Shown: piece after piece, positions 1-8,597 of the stretch
Layout of the letters: each line of letters starts with the position of its first letter
Position numbering within the stretch: position 1 is the stretch's first letter
DNA from: Candidatus Enterococcus murrayae
Lineage (GTDB): Bacteria; Bacillota; Bacilli; Lactobacillales; Enterococcaceae
Length of the DNA stretch: 64,000 nt
Direction of reading: 5' to 3'
NCBI RefSeq assembly: GCF_017315985.1
Contig: NZ_JAFLVR010000072.1
Span: 1 to 64,000, forward strand
Made by a program: the position numbers and the translations under genes
The notes under the pieces: model-generated
What the model saw: only the letters and a program-made list of their open reading frames with translations
What the model was told of the DNA's origin: nothing
Database searches by the model: none

Positions 1-28
1 TTTTTTATAAAGCAAAAAATAGCTTATT

Positions 29-75
29 GTCGGTTCGGATATCATTCTGCTATTCTGCCCGACTCTTTTTTTCGT
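29..75. terminator. Candidate terminator downstream of the rluA-type gene
   Basis: GTCGG (29-33) can pair with CCGAC (59-63). A T-run follows on the + strand, and an ATTTTTTG-like run follows on the - strand, so it could stop transcription from either side. The stem is short (5 bp) and the loop is long, so this is tentative. The loop carries TATCATTCTGCT, a string also found in the repeat modules near hisS. Confidence 0.35.
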
Positions 76-104
76 TTAAATTATTTGACGGTGTATTATA
101 ATTC

Positions 105-998
105 CTAAATTGTTTCAGCTATTGTTGCCATATCAGGTGCTAATGGCAGCTTGAAATGCAGCTTTTCATTGCTGAAGGGATGGGGAAAGGATAAGGAGTA
201 GCAATGCAGCGCCTGTCGTTCGATCCCTAAATCCAATCGGCCGTCATAGAGTTCATCCCCTAACAATGGACACCCAATTGCCGAAAAATGAACCCGAATC
301 TGATGGGTGCGCCCCGTATGCAGCTGAACATCCACTAAAGCACATGTCTGATCGCGTTTTTCTAACCAGTATTCTGTTTCTGCCGTTTGTCCGGTTTCAA
401 TTACTTGGCGCTTCAATAAGGAAGACAAGTCACGGCCGATTGGCAAGGATATGTTGCCATGAGATTGTAAGGTTTCAACCGCACCAGAAACCAACGCCTG
501 ATATTTTTTGACAAATTGCTTCTGCTGCAATTTTTGGTCCAATTTTGCATGGGCAAAGCCATGCTTTGCAAACAGCATCAAACCTGTTGTATCCCTATCC
601 AAACGTGTAACTACATGAACGACCTGATTGGCGTAGCCCTGTGCCACATAGTAGGCCTTGGCCCGATTGGCCATCGTCCCACGCGGATGATATTGAGCTG
701 GGATCGAGGCGATTCCAGCTGGCTTGTTTACAACCAGCAGGTGTTCATCTTCGAATACGATCTCAATGGGAATGTTGTCAGCCAGCAGAGTCTCATGAGG
801 TTCCTCGTCTGGAATCACAACAGTTACAATATCACGTGGTTTTAAAGAAAACAAGACGTTTTGTTCGGTCCCGTTCACTAAAATTTTTCCACCTTGAAAT
901 TTGATTTTAGCCAGTAATTTTTTTGAAATCCCTTGGCGTTTTAAAAAAGTCCGTACAAGTGAGCTGGTCTGCTCTTGATAAGTCCATTTGAATTCCAC
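105..998 (-). CDS. RluA-family 23S rRNA pseudouridine synthase (YjbO-like)
   Basis: The product converts specific uridines in rRNA or tRNA to pseudouridine in the cytoplasm. It has an N-terminal S4-like RNA-binding part, then the RluA catalytic motif VVTRLDRDTTG (catalytic Asp near residue 134) and the conserved HTGRTHQIRVH. An in-frame ATG exists at 1025, but GAGAGG lies the right distance before the GTG at 998, giving 297 residues and placing the start just after the nadK stop, so I chose GTG. It is the last gene of a relQ-nadK-rluA operon, as in the yjbM-N-O order of Bacillus. The family is clear; which uridine it modifies is not. Confidence 0.88.
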   Translation of the reverse strand: MEFKWTYQEQTSSLVRTFLKRQGISKKLLAKIKFQGGKILVNGTEQNVLFSLKPRDIVTVVIPDEEPHETLLADNIPIEIVFEDEHLLVVNKPAGIASIPAQYHPRGTMANRAKAYYVAQGYANQVVHVVTRLDRDTTGLMLFAKHGFAHAKLDQKLQQKQFVKKYQALVSGAVETLQSHGNISLPIGRDLSSLLKRQVIETGQTAETEYWLEKRDQTCALVDVQLHTGRTHQIRVHFSAIGCPLLGDELYDGRLDLGIERQALHCYSLSFPHPFSNEKLHFKLPLAPDMATIAETI

Positions 999-1002
999 AA
1001 AA

Positions 1003-1806
1003 TTAATCCTCTCGAATAAAGGCATCCTTCACTCGATGCCAAAAATGCATATGCCGATAAGAAGCGAAATGAATTCGTTCCTCCGCAATTTTATATTTAA
1101 TCGACGTAATCCCTTTGCGATTGATATCAAGCTGGTCGATCGTAATCAGATGCTGCTCATTGCCCTTCAGCCGTACATCGATCCATTCATGGGAACCGAT
1201 GATACTTGGCGAACCCAATGTACGAAAGACTCGGTTGTTCAATGAAGCAATTTCCGCTAATTGCATCGCGTTGATGCTTGGGTGAACCACAGCACCGCCG
1301 ACACTTTTATTATAGGCGGTCGAGCCTGTAGGCGTAGAAATAGCCAAGCCGTCTCCGCGAAAACGCTCGAATAATTCTTCTTTAATATAAACATCCGCCA
1401 CCATTGTGCGGCTGCCTTTACGAATCGTGGATTCGTTTAAAGCTAAGAAGTGTTTTTTCTCACCATCTATCGTTGTCAAAACAACATCCAAAAGAGGATA
1501 GCTGACGCTTTTCCCTTGTTCCTCACTTAAACTGTTCACCAATTCTGGCAGCTCATAATCGCGCCAATCTGTGTAAAATCCCAAGTGACCTGTGTGAACA
1601 CCTAAAAAACGAACTTCATCTAACCGATGATTGTACCGGTGAAACGCCGATAGCAAAGTTCCGTCTCCGCCAATCGTAATCACCAGCTCTGGATTACGAT
1701 CCACGATTTCTAAATCATCCTTCTTCGCTAATAAGCCACGCAGCCGCTGCAACACTCGAATTGATTTTTCTTCTTGATTATGGATGATTCCGATTCGTAA
1801 TCCCAC
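1003..1806 (-). CDS. nadK: NAD kinase
   Basis: Phosphorylates NAD to NADP with ATP or polyphosphate. The GGDGT motif lies at about residues 46-50, and the TPTGSTAYN and GGAVVHPSI segments of the family follow. A longer reading frame begins at 1872, but its first 22 residues are not nadK-like and have no ribosome site. GTG at 1806, preceded by AGGAAG with 9 nt spacing, gives about 267 residues, the family length. The start lies inside relQ (29-nt overlap), which indicates translational coupling. Alarmone synthesis and NADP supply are thus co-expressed, a common Firmicute arrangement. Confidence 0.93.
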   Translation of the reverse strand: MGLRIGIIHNQEEKSIRVLQRLRGLLAKKDDLEIVDRNPELVITIGGDGTLLSAFHRYNHRLDEVRFLGVHTGHLGFYTDWRDYELPELVNSLSEEQGKSVSYPLLDVVLTTIDGEKKHFLALNESTIRKGSRTMVADVYIKEELFERFRGDGLAISTPTGSTAYNKSVGGAVVHPSINAMQLAEIASLNNRVFRTLGSPSIIGSHEWIDVRLKGNEQHLITIDQLDINRKGITSIKYKIAEERIHFASYRHMHFWHRVKDAFIRED

Positions 1807-2443
1807 GTTGTCCCACTTCCTTTTTTTGCTCCTTACGATTAAACACGTGCTGTGCTTCTTGGATCTCATCACGAATGCTGGACATTTCCTCGTCTAACTG
1901 ATAAGCCGCCTCTGCAGCGCGGAATAATCGTTTCTGGATATTTTCAGGTATTTGGCCTTCATATTTATAATTCATTGAATGCTCAATCGTTGCCCAAAAA
2001 TTCATGGATAACGTTCGAATTTGGATTTCAGCTAACAGCTTTTTCTCTCCCTCCAGCATTTGAACAGGATATTCAATTACTAGATGATACGAACGATACC
2101 CGCTGGCTTTTCGATTTGTTATATAATCTCGCTCTTGAATAATCTTCATGTCATTTCTGCGGCGCAATATTTCTACGACTAAAGGAATGTCTTCAACAAA
2201 TTGACACATGATGCGCATCCCCGCCATATCAGACATTTCATCTTCTAGACGATTCAGCGCGATTCCCCGCAGCTCTGCTTTATTAAGGATGCTTTCCACT
2301 GGCTTGACCCGTCCGGTCACAAATTCGATTGGGACATGATCCCCGCTCGTACGGTATTGCTTACGCAGTCCCCGCAATTTTATCTTCAACTCCGCTACTG
2401 CCAATTCATAAGGAGCAAGAAATGAATCCCAGTCTCTCTCCAT
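1778..2443 (-). CDS. relQ: Small alarmone synthetase (GTP pyrophosphokinase)
   Basis: Single-domain (p)ppGpp synthetase of the RelQ/SAS1/YjbM group, 221 residues, with no hydrolase, TGS or ACT domains. It transfers pyrophosphate from ATP to GTP or GDP. Visible synthetase signatures are VTGRVKPVESIL, MAGMRIMCQF, KASGYRSYH and EIQIRTLSMNFWATIEH. Homologues form tetramers activated by pppGpp; that property is known for the family and not visible here. It is first in the operon with nadK and the pseudouridine synthase and is divergent from the CYTH gene. Confidence 0.93.
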   Translation of the reverse strand: MERDWDSFLAPYELAVAELKIKLRGLRKQYRTSGDHVPIEFVTGRVKPVESILNKAELRGIALNRLEDEMSDMAGMRIMCQFVEDIPLVVEILRRRNDMKIIQERDYITNRKASGYRSYHLVIEYPVQMLEGEKKLLAEIQIRTLSMNFWATIEHSMNYKYEGQIPENIQKRLFRAAEAAYQLDEEMSSIRDEIQEAQHVFNRKEQKKEVGQRGITNRNHP

Positions 2444-2648
2444 CGCATATCCCTCGCTTCATTTTTCCATTCTTTCTTATCTTATCACAAACCTTCCGCA
2501 GAAAGAATTATCATATTTTTCACGCTTAACAAATATTACAAAATACTAACATTTTTATGGAATTAGTTCTAATCGTTTGACTATCTAGGTTATTCTATGT
2601 GAGGATGTCTTATATTAGGAATTTTCTAGAATCCGAGGTAAAATAAGT

Positions 2649-3257
2649 TTGAGTGAAGAAATTGAAATCGAATTCAAGAGTATGCTAACACAAAACGAGT
2701 ACGAAGGATTGTTACGTTACTATGATATTACAAGTGATCAATTTGTAATACAAACCAACCTTTACTTTGATACAGCTGATTTCCAATTAAAAAAGCAAGG
2801 GATGGGCTTAAGAATCCGTCGCTTTGCTGACAGTGCCGAGGCGACTTTAAAAATACCGCGAGCGGTTGGGCTTTTGGAGGTCACGGATGATCTCACACTT
2901 GCTGAAGTAGATCGAGCCCTTGAAAAGACGCGCTTTGCCGCTGAAGCTGGCGAGATTTTAGACCGTTTGAAGCAATTATCTATTTCCCAATTAGACTTGC
3001 ACCTAATTGGGAAATTAATCACAAAACGTGCAGAATTTACAATTCCTGAAGGAAAGCTCGCACTAGACGAAAGCTGGTACGGTGAGATGCATGACTTTGA
3101 ATTAGAACTAGAGGTCAGTGATGCGGATTTCGCTGAAGATGAGTTTAATCAACTCTTAAAAACATTCGATTTGCCTTACCGAAAAACACAAAATAAAATT
3201 GCTCGAGCAGTAACTGAACAGCAACAGCGAGAGAAGGAAATGGAGGGGCTCCAATGA
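2649..3257 (+). CDS. CYTH-domain protein (YjbK-like)
   Basis: The start is TTG, preceded by GAGG with 10 nt spacing. The N-terminus carries the CYTH signature as EIEIEFK, followed by alternating charged strands (LRIRRF, ATLKIP, ELELEV) that line the triphosphate tunnel in this fold. Family members are adenylate cyclases, thiamine triphosphatases or inorganic triphosphatases, so the substrate here is undecided. The stop overlaps the start of the next gene (ATGA), so the two are co-translated. The divergent relQ gene lies about 200 bases upstream. Confidence 0.88.
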   Translation: MSEEIEIEFKSMLTQNEYEGLLRYYDITSDQFVIQTNLYFDTADFQLKKQGMGLRIRRFADSAEATLKIPRAVGLLEVTDDLTLAEVDRALEKTRFAAEAGEILDRLKQLSISQLDLHLIGKLITKRAEFTIPEGKLALDESWYGEMHDFELELEVSDADFAEDEFNQLLKTFDLPYRKTQNKIARAVTEQQQREKEMEGLQ

Positions 3258-3901
3258 TCGAAATTTATTTGTTTGTTAACCCGATCGGGAAAAAGTGTCT
3301 ATCGCTTGAGCGACGGATCATTGATTTGATTAATGAGTATGATATGAAGATTCAGTTACGTCTGATTCCTATCATGAACTTAAACACCGTCTCGGAATTC
3401 ATGCACCGAATCGGCGCCTCCGAAAAAGATATTCAATTGCGTACAGAGTTATCACAGGAGATTCATTCCGCGGCTTTAGATGTCAAGGCTGCCCACCTTC
3501 AAGGGAAAAAGCGTGGACGTGATTTTTTAGTTGAACTACAAGAAACAGTCGGCGTACAAAAGCAGCCCTACTCAAAGAAGCTGGCGATCCAACTATTTAC
3601 TAAAGTTGGCGGTGACCTGGAGATGTTCTTAGAAGACCGTCATTCGGCATTTGTGCAGGAAGCTTTTCTAACGGATCAGCAGATTGCTCATGAAATGTCC
3701 ATCACCTCACACCCTTCCGCCGTGATTTATAACTATGGCGGCGATTGTGATGCCGGGATTCGTATCGAGGGCTGTGATACGATCCATCATATTTTAGATA
3801 CATATAATACGAAAGATTCATTGATTGCCTTCTTAGAATCTCAAAGTAAAAATACTCCGATCAGACAATCGGATGTTGATAATCACTTATCGCTAATCTA
3901 A
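3254..3901 (+). CDS. YjbH/SpxH-type DsbA-family adaptor for ClpXP degradation of Spx
   Basis: A thioredoxin-fold, DsbA-like protein of 215 residues starting MIEIYLFVNPIGKKC. In Bacillus, YjbH delivers Spx to ClpXP and aggregates under disulfide stress. The expected N-terminal CPEC-type motif is reduced to a single Cys (IGKKC), so a dithiol redox role is unlikely, while the adaptor fold is retained (SITSHPSAVIYNYGG near residue 155). The gene overlaps the CYTH gene by 4 bases. Its client gene spx and a second Clp adaptor, mecA, lie within 8 kb, which supports the assignment. Confidence 0.85.
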   Translation: MIEIYLFVNPIGKKCLSLERRIIDLINEYDMKIQLRLIPIMNLNTVSEFMHRIGASEKDIQLRTELSQEIHSAALDVKAAHLQGKKRGRDFLVELQETVGVQKQPYSKKLAIQLFTKVGGDLEMFLEDRHSAFVQEAFLTDQQIAHEMSITSHPSAVIYNYGGDCDAGIRIEGCDTIHHILDTYNTKDSLIAFLESQSKNTPIRQSDVDNHLSLI

Positions 3902-3903
3902 TA

Positions 3904-3942
3904 AAGAGTCATTGCCTAAAAAGCAATGACTCTTTATTTTTT
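3904..3942. terminator. Bidirectional terminator between yjbH-type gene and sortase
   Basis: AAAGAGTCATTGC and GCAATGACTCTTT form a perfect 13-bp stem around a short loop, flanked by T-rich sequence on the right and A-rich on the left. It ends the two-gene + strand operon and the convergent sortase operon. Confidence 0.85.
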
Positions 3943-5112
3943 GATTTGAACTGCATTGTTATTGGTAAAAATATAGCTCTTTTGTTGCTTAGTTAAATAG
4001 AGAGTTATTTTATCCTGCCGCAATTTCTTGATCCCTACTTTGAAGCTGAGCCCGTCACTATCTTTAATACAATAAACACCGCCAGGAATATTTTCAAAAC
4101 GAGCGTGCCCTTCTTCATTTGTCGCTACCATTAATGGAATCCCCTGCCTTTGAACGGGGTGTTTCCCATTTTTAGTGTACATGGCGATTTCTCTGTTAGC
4201 CAAAACATTCCCCGCTTGATCTGTTCGCAGAATATTTAGATTAAATCGGCGCTTCTTCAAAAGATACATGTGAACCGCACGATAAATACCAAAAAGCAGG
4301 AGCAGCACAGTCAGCCCGACACCGGCTAAAATCAATAGTTCTTTTAACTTCCGAGTATCATCTGCCTTTTTAATTGCTTTTGCCATTTTTTCCGTATAAG
4401 GAACTCGGTGTCCCTTCACTAATAAGCGATGGCTATTAATCATGTATGGTGTACAGGTCAATAAAGTCACGACATCTCGGCCAGGTTCGATTTCGATCAC
4501 TGAGGTATCACTTGGCTCGACCACATCAATTTTTTCTACCTCATAGGCTAATTTCTTTTCGAACAGTGTTATGACAAATATCTCACCCTTTTTTACATCC
4601 TCTAAATCGGTAAAAAGTTTTTTCTCCGGCAGCCCGCTATGAGCAGAAATAACTGAGTGCGTGTTGGGCCCACCCGTTGGAAAGGAGGTTCCCTGCAAAA
4701 CCGTTGCCCCTTCTTGCAGCAGCTTTTCATTTGTTGTATCGAACAAAGGGAGCGTGACCTCAATCGTTGGAATACTGATTGCTCCGATCAAATGTTTACG
4801 GATATAAGCATCACTGACGATCTTTCGTTCATTATCATTCGTAAACTTAGGTGCTTTCGGAACCAGACCATTTTTTTTCAATTCTTCGTTGCGCTTTTTC
4901 ATTCGCTCCTTCGCCTTGCGAACTTCTTCTTTATTTTGCTGTTTATTTTTTTCCTGTACCTCTTCCAATCTTTTTTGATCAACAAAGTCATTGACCGCAT
5001 TGATATAGAAGGGATACATCATGACCAGCACCCCAGCCAAAAAGACGACGATCATTAAGATCTTACTGATCATTTGCTGTTTGGCACTTCTAGTCTTAGG
5101 CGGCCTTTTCAC
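3934..5112 (-). CDS. Class C-like sortase with C-terminal Cna-B-like domain (second of pair)
   Basis: Membrane transpeptidase of 392 residues. TM1 is at about 17-37, then a charged coiled linker, then the sortase domain with His158 (SAHSG), Cys220 (TLLTC) and Arg229 (SHRLL). The string THSVISAHSGLPEKKLFTDL is typical of pilin-type class C sortases. TM2 lies at 259-284, followed by LLKKRRF and a 100-residue tail containing FENIPGGVYCIK, which resembles a Cna-B/SpaA fold. The positive-inside rule puts that tail in the cytoplasm. The start is GTG one base after the stop of the upstream paralogue. No pilin gene is adjacent. The lid region reads LPLFDTTNEK. Confidence 0.88.
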   Translation of the reverse strand: MKRPPKTRSAKQQMISKILMIVVFLAGVLVMMYPFYINAVNDFVDQKRLEEVQEKNKQQNKEEVRKAKERMKKRNEELKKNGLVPKAPKFTNDNERKIVSDAYIRKHLIGAISIPTIEVTLPLFDTTNEKLLQEGATVLQGTSFPTGGPNTHSVISAHSGLPEKKLFTDLEDVKKGEIFVITLFEKKLAYEVEKIDVVEPSDTSVIEIEPGRDVVTLLTCTPYMINSHRLLVKGHRVPYTEKMAKAIKKADDTRKLKELLILAGVGLTVLLLLFGIYRAVHMYLLKKRRFNLNILRTDQAGNVLANREIAMYTKNGKHPVQRQGIPLMVATNEEGHARFENIPGGVYCIKDSDGLSFKVGIKKLRQDKITLYLTKQQKSYIFTNNNAVQIKK

Positions 5113-5113
5113 C

Positions 5114-6292
5114 CTAGTTCACCTTGCTTTCAATAATAAAATGCTTAATCTTCTGTTTGATATTCTTGTATCCACGGTGTTTAAGAATCTTGAATTTTTT
5201 ATCCTTCAGCCGCCATACTTTTCCTTTTACGCTCAGGCCATTTTCTGTTTCAACACGATAGACACCGCCGGGAATTTGCTTGAACTCAATTTTTCCATAG
5301 CCGTCACTGACTGTATGAACAAGCTTGCCGTCAATCCGTACAACATCTTTCTTATGAGTGAGCAATGCGCGCACTCCTGGTAATGGCTCTCCATTTTCAT
5401 ATAGATAGAAGACAAAATTGTATTCCCGTTTTTTCGATTGGTAAAGGATGATTTTCCGCCAAACGAAATAACCAAAAATCAGTGAGAAGAATAGACAGCC
5501 GGCAATGAGATAATACACGCGTCGCCGATGATACTTTTCTGTTTCCTTGATTTTTTTAGCCGCCTCGATCGGATAGCCTACTCGATGCCCGGTAACAAGT
5601 AAACGATGACTATTGACCCCATAAGGTGTACAGGTCAACAGCGTCACCAAATCACGGTCCGCTTCGATTTTAAGCGCATTAAACTTATCAGGTTTCACAA
5701 TCTTGATACGATCGACCTGATAAGCCAGTTTCTTCCCTTCAATATGTAAAAAGAACTTATCCTTCTTCTTAAGCTGCTCTAAATCCGTAAACAGCTTTTT
5801 TTCTGGTAAGCCTGTGTGCCCGGTGATTACCGAGTGTGTCCCTTTTCCACCTACTGGAAAAGAGGTCCCTTGCAGAACGGTGGCTCCTTTATCCAGTAAA
5901 AAGTCATTCGTCTCATCATAAACCGGCAAACTGACTTTTATTTTGGGAATGAATATTGCTCCGATCATATGCTTCTCATAATATTCCTTCTTTGGACTTT
6001 TCGTTCCCCGCAGAGAGGATTCAAATGGGTCATCGAAACTCCCGGCTCCGGGAATGATCGTCTTCAATTTTTCATTTTCCTTTTTCAGCTTCGCCAGCCT
6101 TTCTTTCTTTTCAGCTTCTGAGCGTGCCTCCATTTTATCCTGAACTTCTTCGAGACGCTGCTGATCAATGTAATTATTGACGGAGTCCACGACGAACGGG
6201 TACATAAAAATCAAAAAACCAGTAATAAACATGACCGCAATTGACAGCTTTAAAAACAAATCAATCTTGTCTCTTTTATTTGGTTTTGTCAT
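5114..6292 (-). CDS. Class C-like sortase with C-terminal Cna-B-like domain (first of pair)
   Basis: Tandem paralogue of the next gene, also 392 residues. TM1 is at about 11-34; catalytic His159 (TGHTG), Cys221 (TLLTC) and Arg230 (SHRLL) are present. TM2 is at 258-284, followed by QSKKRE and a tail with GEPLPGVRALL and FKQIPGGVYRVETENG, again Cna-B-like and predicted to be inside the cell. The start ATG follows a very strong GAGGGGGGGAT site. The two genes form an operon. Class C sortases normally sit beside pilin substrates; none is found here, so substrates must be encoded elsewhere. The gene pair interrupts an otherwise conserved housekeeping cluster. Confidence 0.88.
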   Translation of the reverse strand: MTKPNKRDKIDLFLKLSIAVMFITGFLIFMYPFVVDSVNNYIDQQRLEEVQDKMEARSEAEKKERLAKLKKENEKLKTIIPGAGSFDDPFESSLRGTKSPKKEYYEKHMIGAIFIPKIKVSLPVYDETNDFLLDKGATVLQGTSFPVGGKGTHSVITGHTGLPEKKLFTDLEQLKKKDKFFLHIEGKKLAYQVDRIKIVKPDKFNALKIEADRDLVTLLTCTPYGVNSHRLLVTGHRVGYPIEAAKKIKETEKYHRRRVYYLIAGCLFFSLIFGYFVWRKIILYQSKKREYNFVFYLYENGEPLPGVRALLTHKKDVVRIDGKLVHTVSDGYGKIEFKQIPGGVYRVETENGLSVKGKVWRLKDKKFKILKHRGYKNIKQKIKHFIIESKVN

Positions 6293-6569
6293 TATGATCC
6301 CCCCCTCTATTCACGCTAATTTTCGCACAATAATTAACAAAAGAGAAATTCCATTTGTAAAATTTCTTTCAACTATTTGAATAAATCTATCTTATGAATA
6401 CGAGGTTTTCCGCATGAAACAGGCGTTAAACCGAATTATTAATTATCGCTTTTTATAATTAGCTAGCTTCCTATAAATCGTTAAAAAGCATCAATCTTTA
6501 ATAAAAATAAATATTTTCACCCTACTTATAAGTTTCACTCCTACGTCCTTTTTTTGTGAATGAGCCGAC
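6293..6569. other. AT-rich intergenic region upstream of the sortase operon
   Basis: No coding sequence of plausible length or ribosome site is visible. The region must carry the leftward promoter of the sortase pair, but no clean -35/-10 pair stands out. Confidence 0.4.
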
Positions 6570-6607
6570 AAAAAAGCAGAAGCTTTCGCTTCTGCTTGCT
6601 TTTTTTA
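6570..6607 (-). terminator. Terminator of pepF
   Basis: AAGCAGAAGC and GCTTCTGCTT form a 10-bp stem with a short loop, with A-runs and T-runs on both sides, directly after the pepF stop. Confidence 0.85.
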
Positions 6608-6615
6608 TATTTCAA

Positions 6616-8433
6616 TTAAGCCTTTAATTCTTCAACTAGTTGCTCTAGTTCGTCTAAACGCAAAGCAAAGATTTCCATAGCATCTTCAATATACGTTGGT
6701 TGCGTCATATCGACTCCGGCTTTTTTCATGACCTCGATCGGATAATCACTGCTGCCGGACTTCAAGTATGCCAGATATTTTTGTAGTGCTTCTGGTTCCC
6801 CTTCAACGATCCGCTTCGCTAGAGCACTTGCCGCTGAGAAGCCCGTCGCATATTGATAGACATAATAGTTATAGTAGAAATGCGGAATTCTTGACCACTC
6901 ATCCTTGATTTCCTCATCGTTTACAACGATCGGTCCATAGTACTTCGCATTCAGCTCACCATAGAACTCGCTTAGGTGTTCGCTTGTCAATGGATTTCCG
7001 GCCGCATCTTCTGTGTGAATGAAATGTTCAAATTCGGCAAATTGAGTTTGACGGAAGATCGTTCCCTTAAAACCATCAAGAAAATGATTGATGATATATG
7101 CGCGAATCTTTGGATCTTTTTCCGTTTCCAATAAATAGCTCGTCAAAAGATTTTCATTCGTCGTCGATGCGATCTCGGCTAAAAAGATCGAGTAATCGCC
7201 GTAAACATACGGTTGGGTGTGGCGAGTAAAGTAGCTGTGAACACTGTGGCCCATCTCATGAACCAAGGTATACAGCTCATCCAAACGATCATGCCAATTC
7301 AGCAAAATATATGGCTGCGTGTCATACGCACCAGAAGAATAAGCACCGCTGCGTTTCCCTTGATTCTCTACTACGTCAATCCAGCGTTCAGCAAAAGCTT
7401 TCTTTACAACCTCTAAATATTCTTCGCCTAGTGGTTTTAATGCTTCGAGCGCCTTGGCCTGAGCTTCCTCATAGGTAAATTTAACTGGCGCCTCCGCCAA
7501 AAGCGGTGTATAAAGATCATACATATGCAGCTCTTCTAACCCAAGCAGCTCCTTGCGCAGTTCCACATAACGATGGAGTAATGGCAAATACTGATTCACA
7601 ACTAAAGTCAATGTCTCATAGACGTCTTCTGGAATATGATTTCCGCTTAAAGCAGCCGCTCTTGCTGAAGCATAGCCGCGAACCTTCGCTTTATAATTGT
7701 GCCCCTTGATATGGGTACTCAATGTGGAAGCAAATGTATTCCGGAATTGATGGTAAACAGAGTACAAGGCTTTGAACGCTTTTTCGCGAACCTCGCGATC
7801 TGTACTTTCCAATAGCTGTCCATAAACACCATGCGTTAATTGAACATCTTCTCCTGCTTCATTTTTCACCACTGGAAATTTTAGATCCGCATTATTCATC
7901 ACTGAAAAAGTATCTGCTGAACTGCTGAAGATCTCACTAGCTCCAGCCAGCAGCGCTTCTTGTTCGGCTGGCAAAACATGCGCTCTTTCCGAGATGATCT
8001 GTTCAACAAAATGACGATACAACTCCAGCTTTGGTTCTGCTTCAAAAAACGCCCAGATTTCTTCATCTGATAATTGCAGCATTTCTGGTTCGAACCAGCT
8101 GACCGCCTCGCTGACCTGTGCAATCAAGCTAGATGCACGCGCGTATAGTGCTTGATTCGTTGTATTAGCGGTATCTTCATCATTTTTCAAATGCGCGTAA
8201 ACATAAATGACTTCCGCTTTGCGATAAATATCTAAGACATATTCGATCGCTGTTAAAAATTCTGCCGCACCTTGAGCCAAACTTCCTTTAATCTTATCCA
8301 CTTCTGTTAATTCAGCGGATAAGGCTTGAAATTTTTCTTCAAATGCTGCATCATCAATAAAAATTTTAGTTAAGTCCCAAGTCAGTTCAGTGGGTACTTC
8401 CTGCCGTTTCGGCAATTGCTTTGCATCACTCAT
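6616..8433 (-). CDS. pepF: Oligoendopeptidase F
   Basis: Cytoplasmic zinc metallopeptidase of family M3 that cleaves medium-length peptides. The length, 605 residues, is usual for PepF. The zinc site HEMGH is at residues 392-396. The start follows TTAGGAGTG. It lies downstream of coiA and mecA, as in Bacillus and other enterococci, and is followed by its own terminator. Peptide turnover next to Clp adaptors is a conserved arrangement, but a direct functional link is not shown by the sequence. Confidence 0.95.
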   Translation of the reverse strand: MSDAKQLPKRQEVPTELTWDLTKIFIDDAAFEEKFQALSAELTEVDKIKGSLAQGAAEFLTAIEYVLDIYRKAEVIYVYAHLKNDEDTANTTNQALYARASSLIAQVSEAVSWFEPEMLQLSDEEIWAFFEAEPKLELYRHFVEQIISERAHVLPAEQEALLAGASEIFSSSADTFSVMNNADLKFPVVKNEAGEDVQLTHGVYGQLLESTDREVREKAFKALYSVYHQFRNTFASTLSTHIKGHNYKAKVRGYASARAAALSGNHIPEDVYETLTLVVNQYLPLLHRYVELRKELLGLEELHMYDLYTPLLAEAPVKFTYEEAQAKALEALKPLGEEYLEVVKKAFAERWIDVVENQGKRSGAYSSGAYDTQPYILLNWHDRLDELYTLVHEMGHSVHSYFTRHTQPYVYGDYSIFLAEIASTTNENLLTSYLLETEKDPKIRAYIINHFLDGFKGTIFRQTQFAEFEHFIHTEDAAGNPLTSEHLSEFYGELNAKYYGPIVVNDEEIKDEWSRIPHFYYNYYVYQYATGFSAASALAKRIVEGEPEALQKYLAYLKSGSSDYPIEVMKKAGVDMTQPTYIEDAMEIFALRLDELEQLVEELKA

Positions 8434-8597
8434 AAAAACACTCCTAACTTGTTTTGAGGCACTCTTCTCTTTAGCATAACAGGACTCTCATCGTAGCGTG
8501 TCTCCCGACTCACGTCCAACAAAGTTCAAGTGGCTTCTCTTCTATTCAATCACTCTCAATAGTACCACAATTTAGAAAAAAGTATTTTCAAAAGCAG

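Noticed and set aside
38-52. TATCATTCTGCT at the window start as a further copy of the structured repeat
   Set aside because: Only the short string is shared; the partner arm AGCAGAACTGA and the first hairpin are absent, and the segment is better read as a terminator loop.
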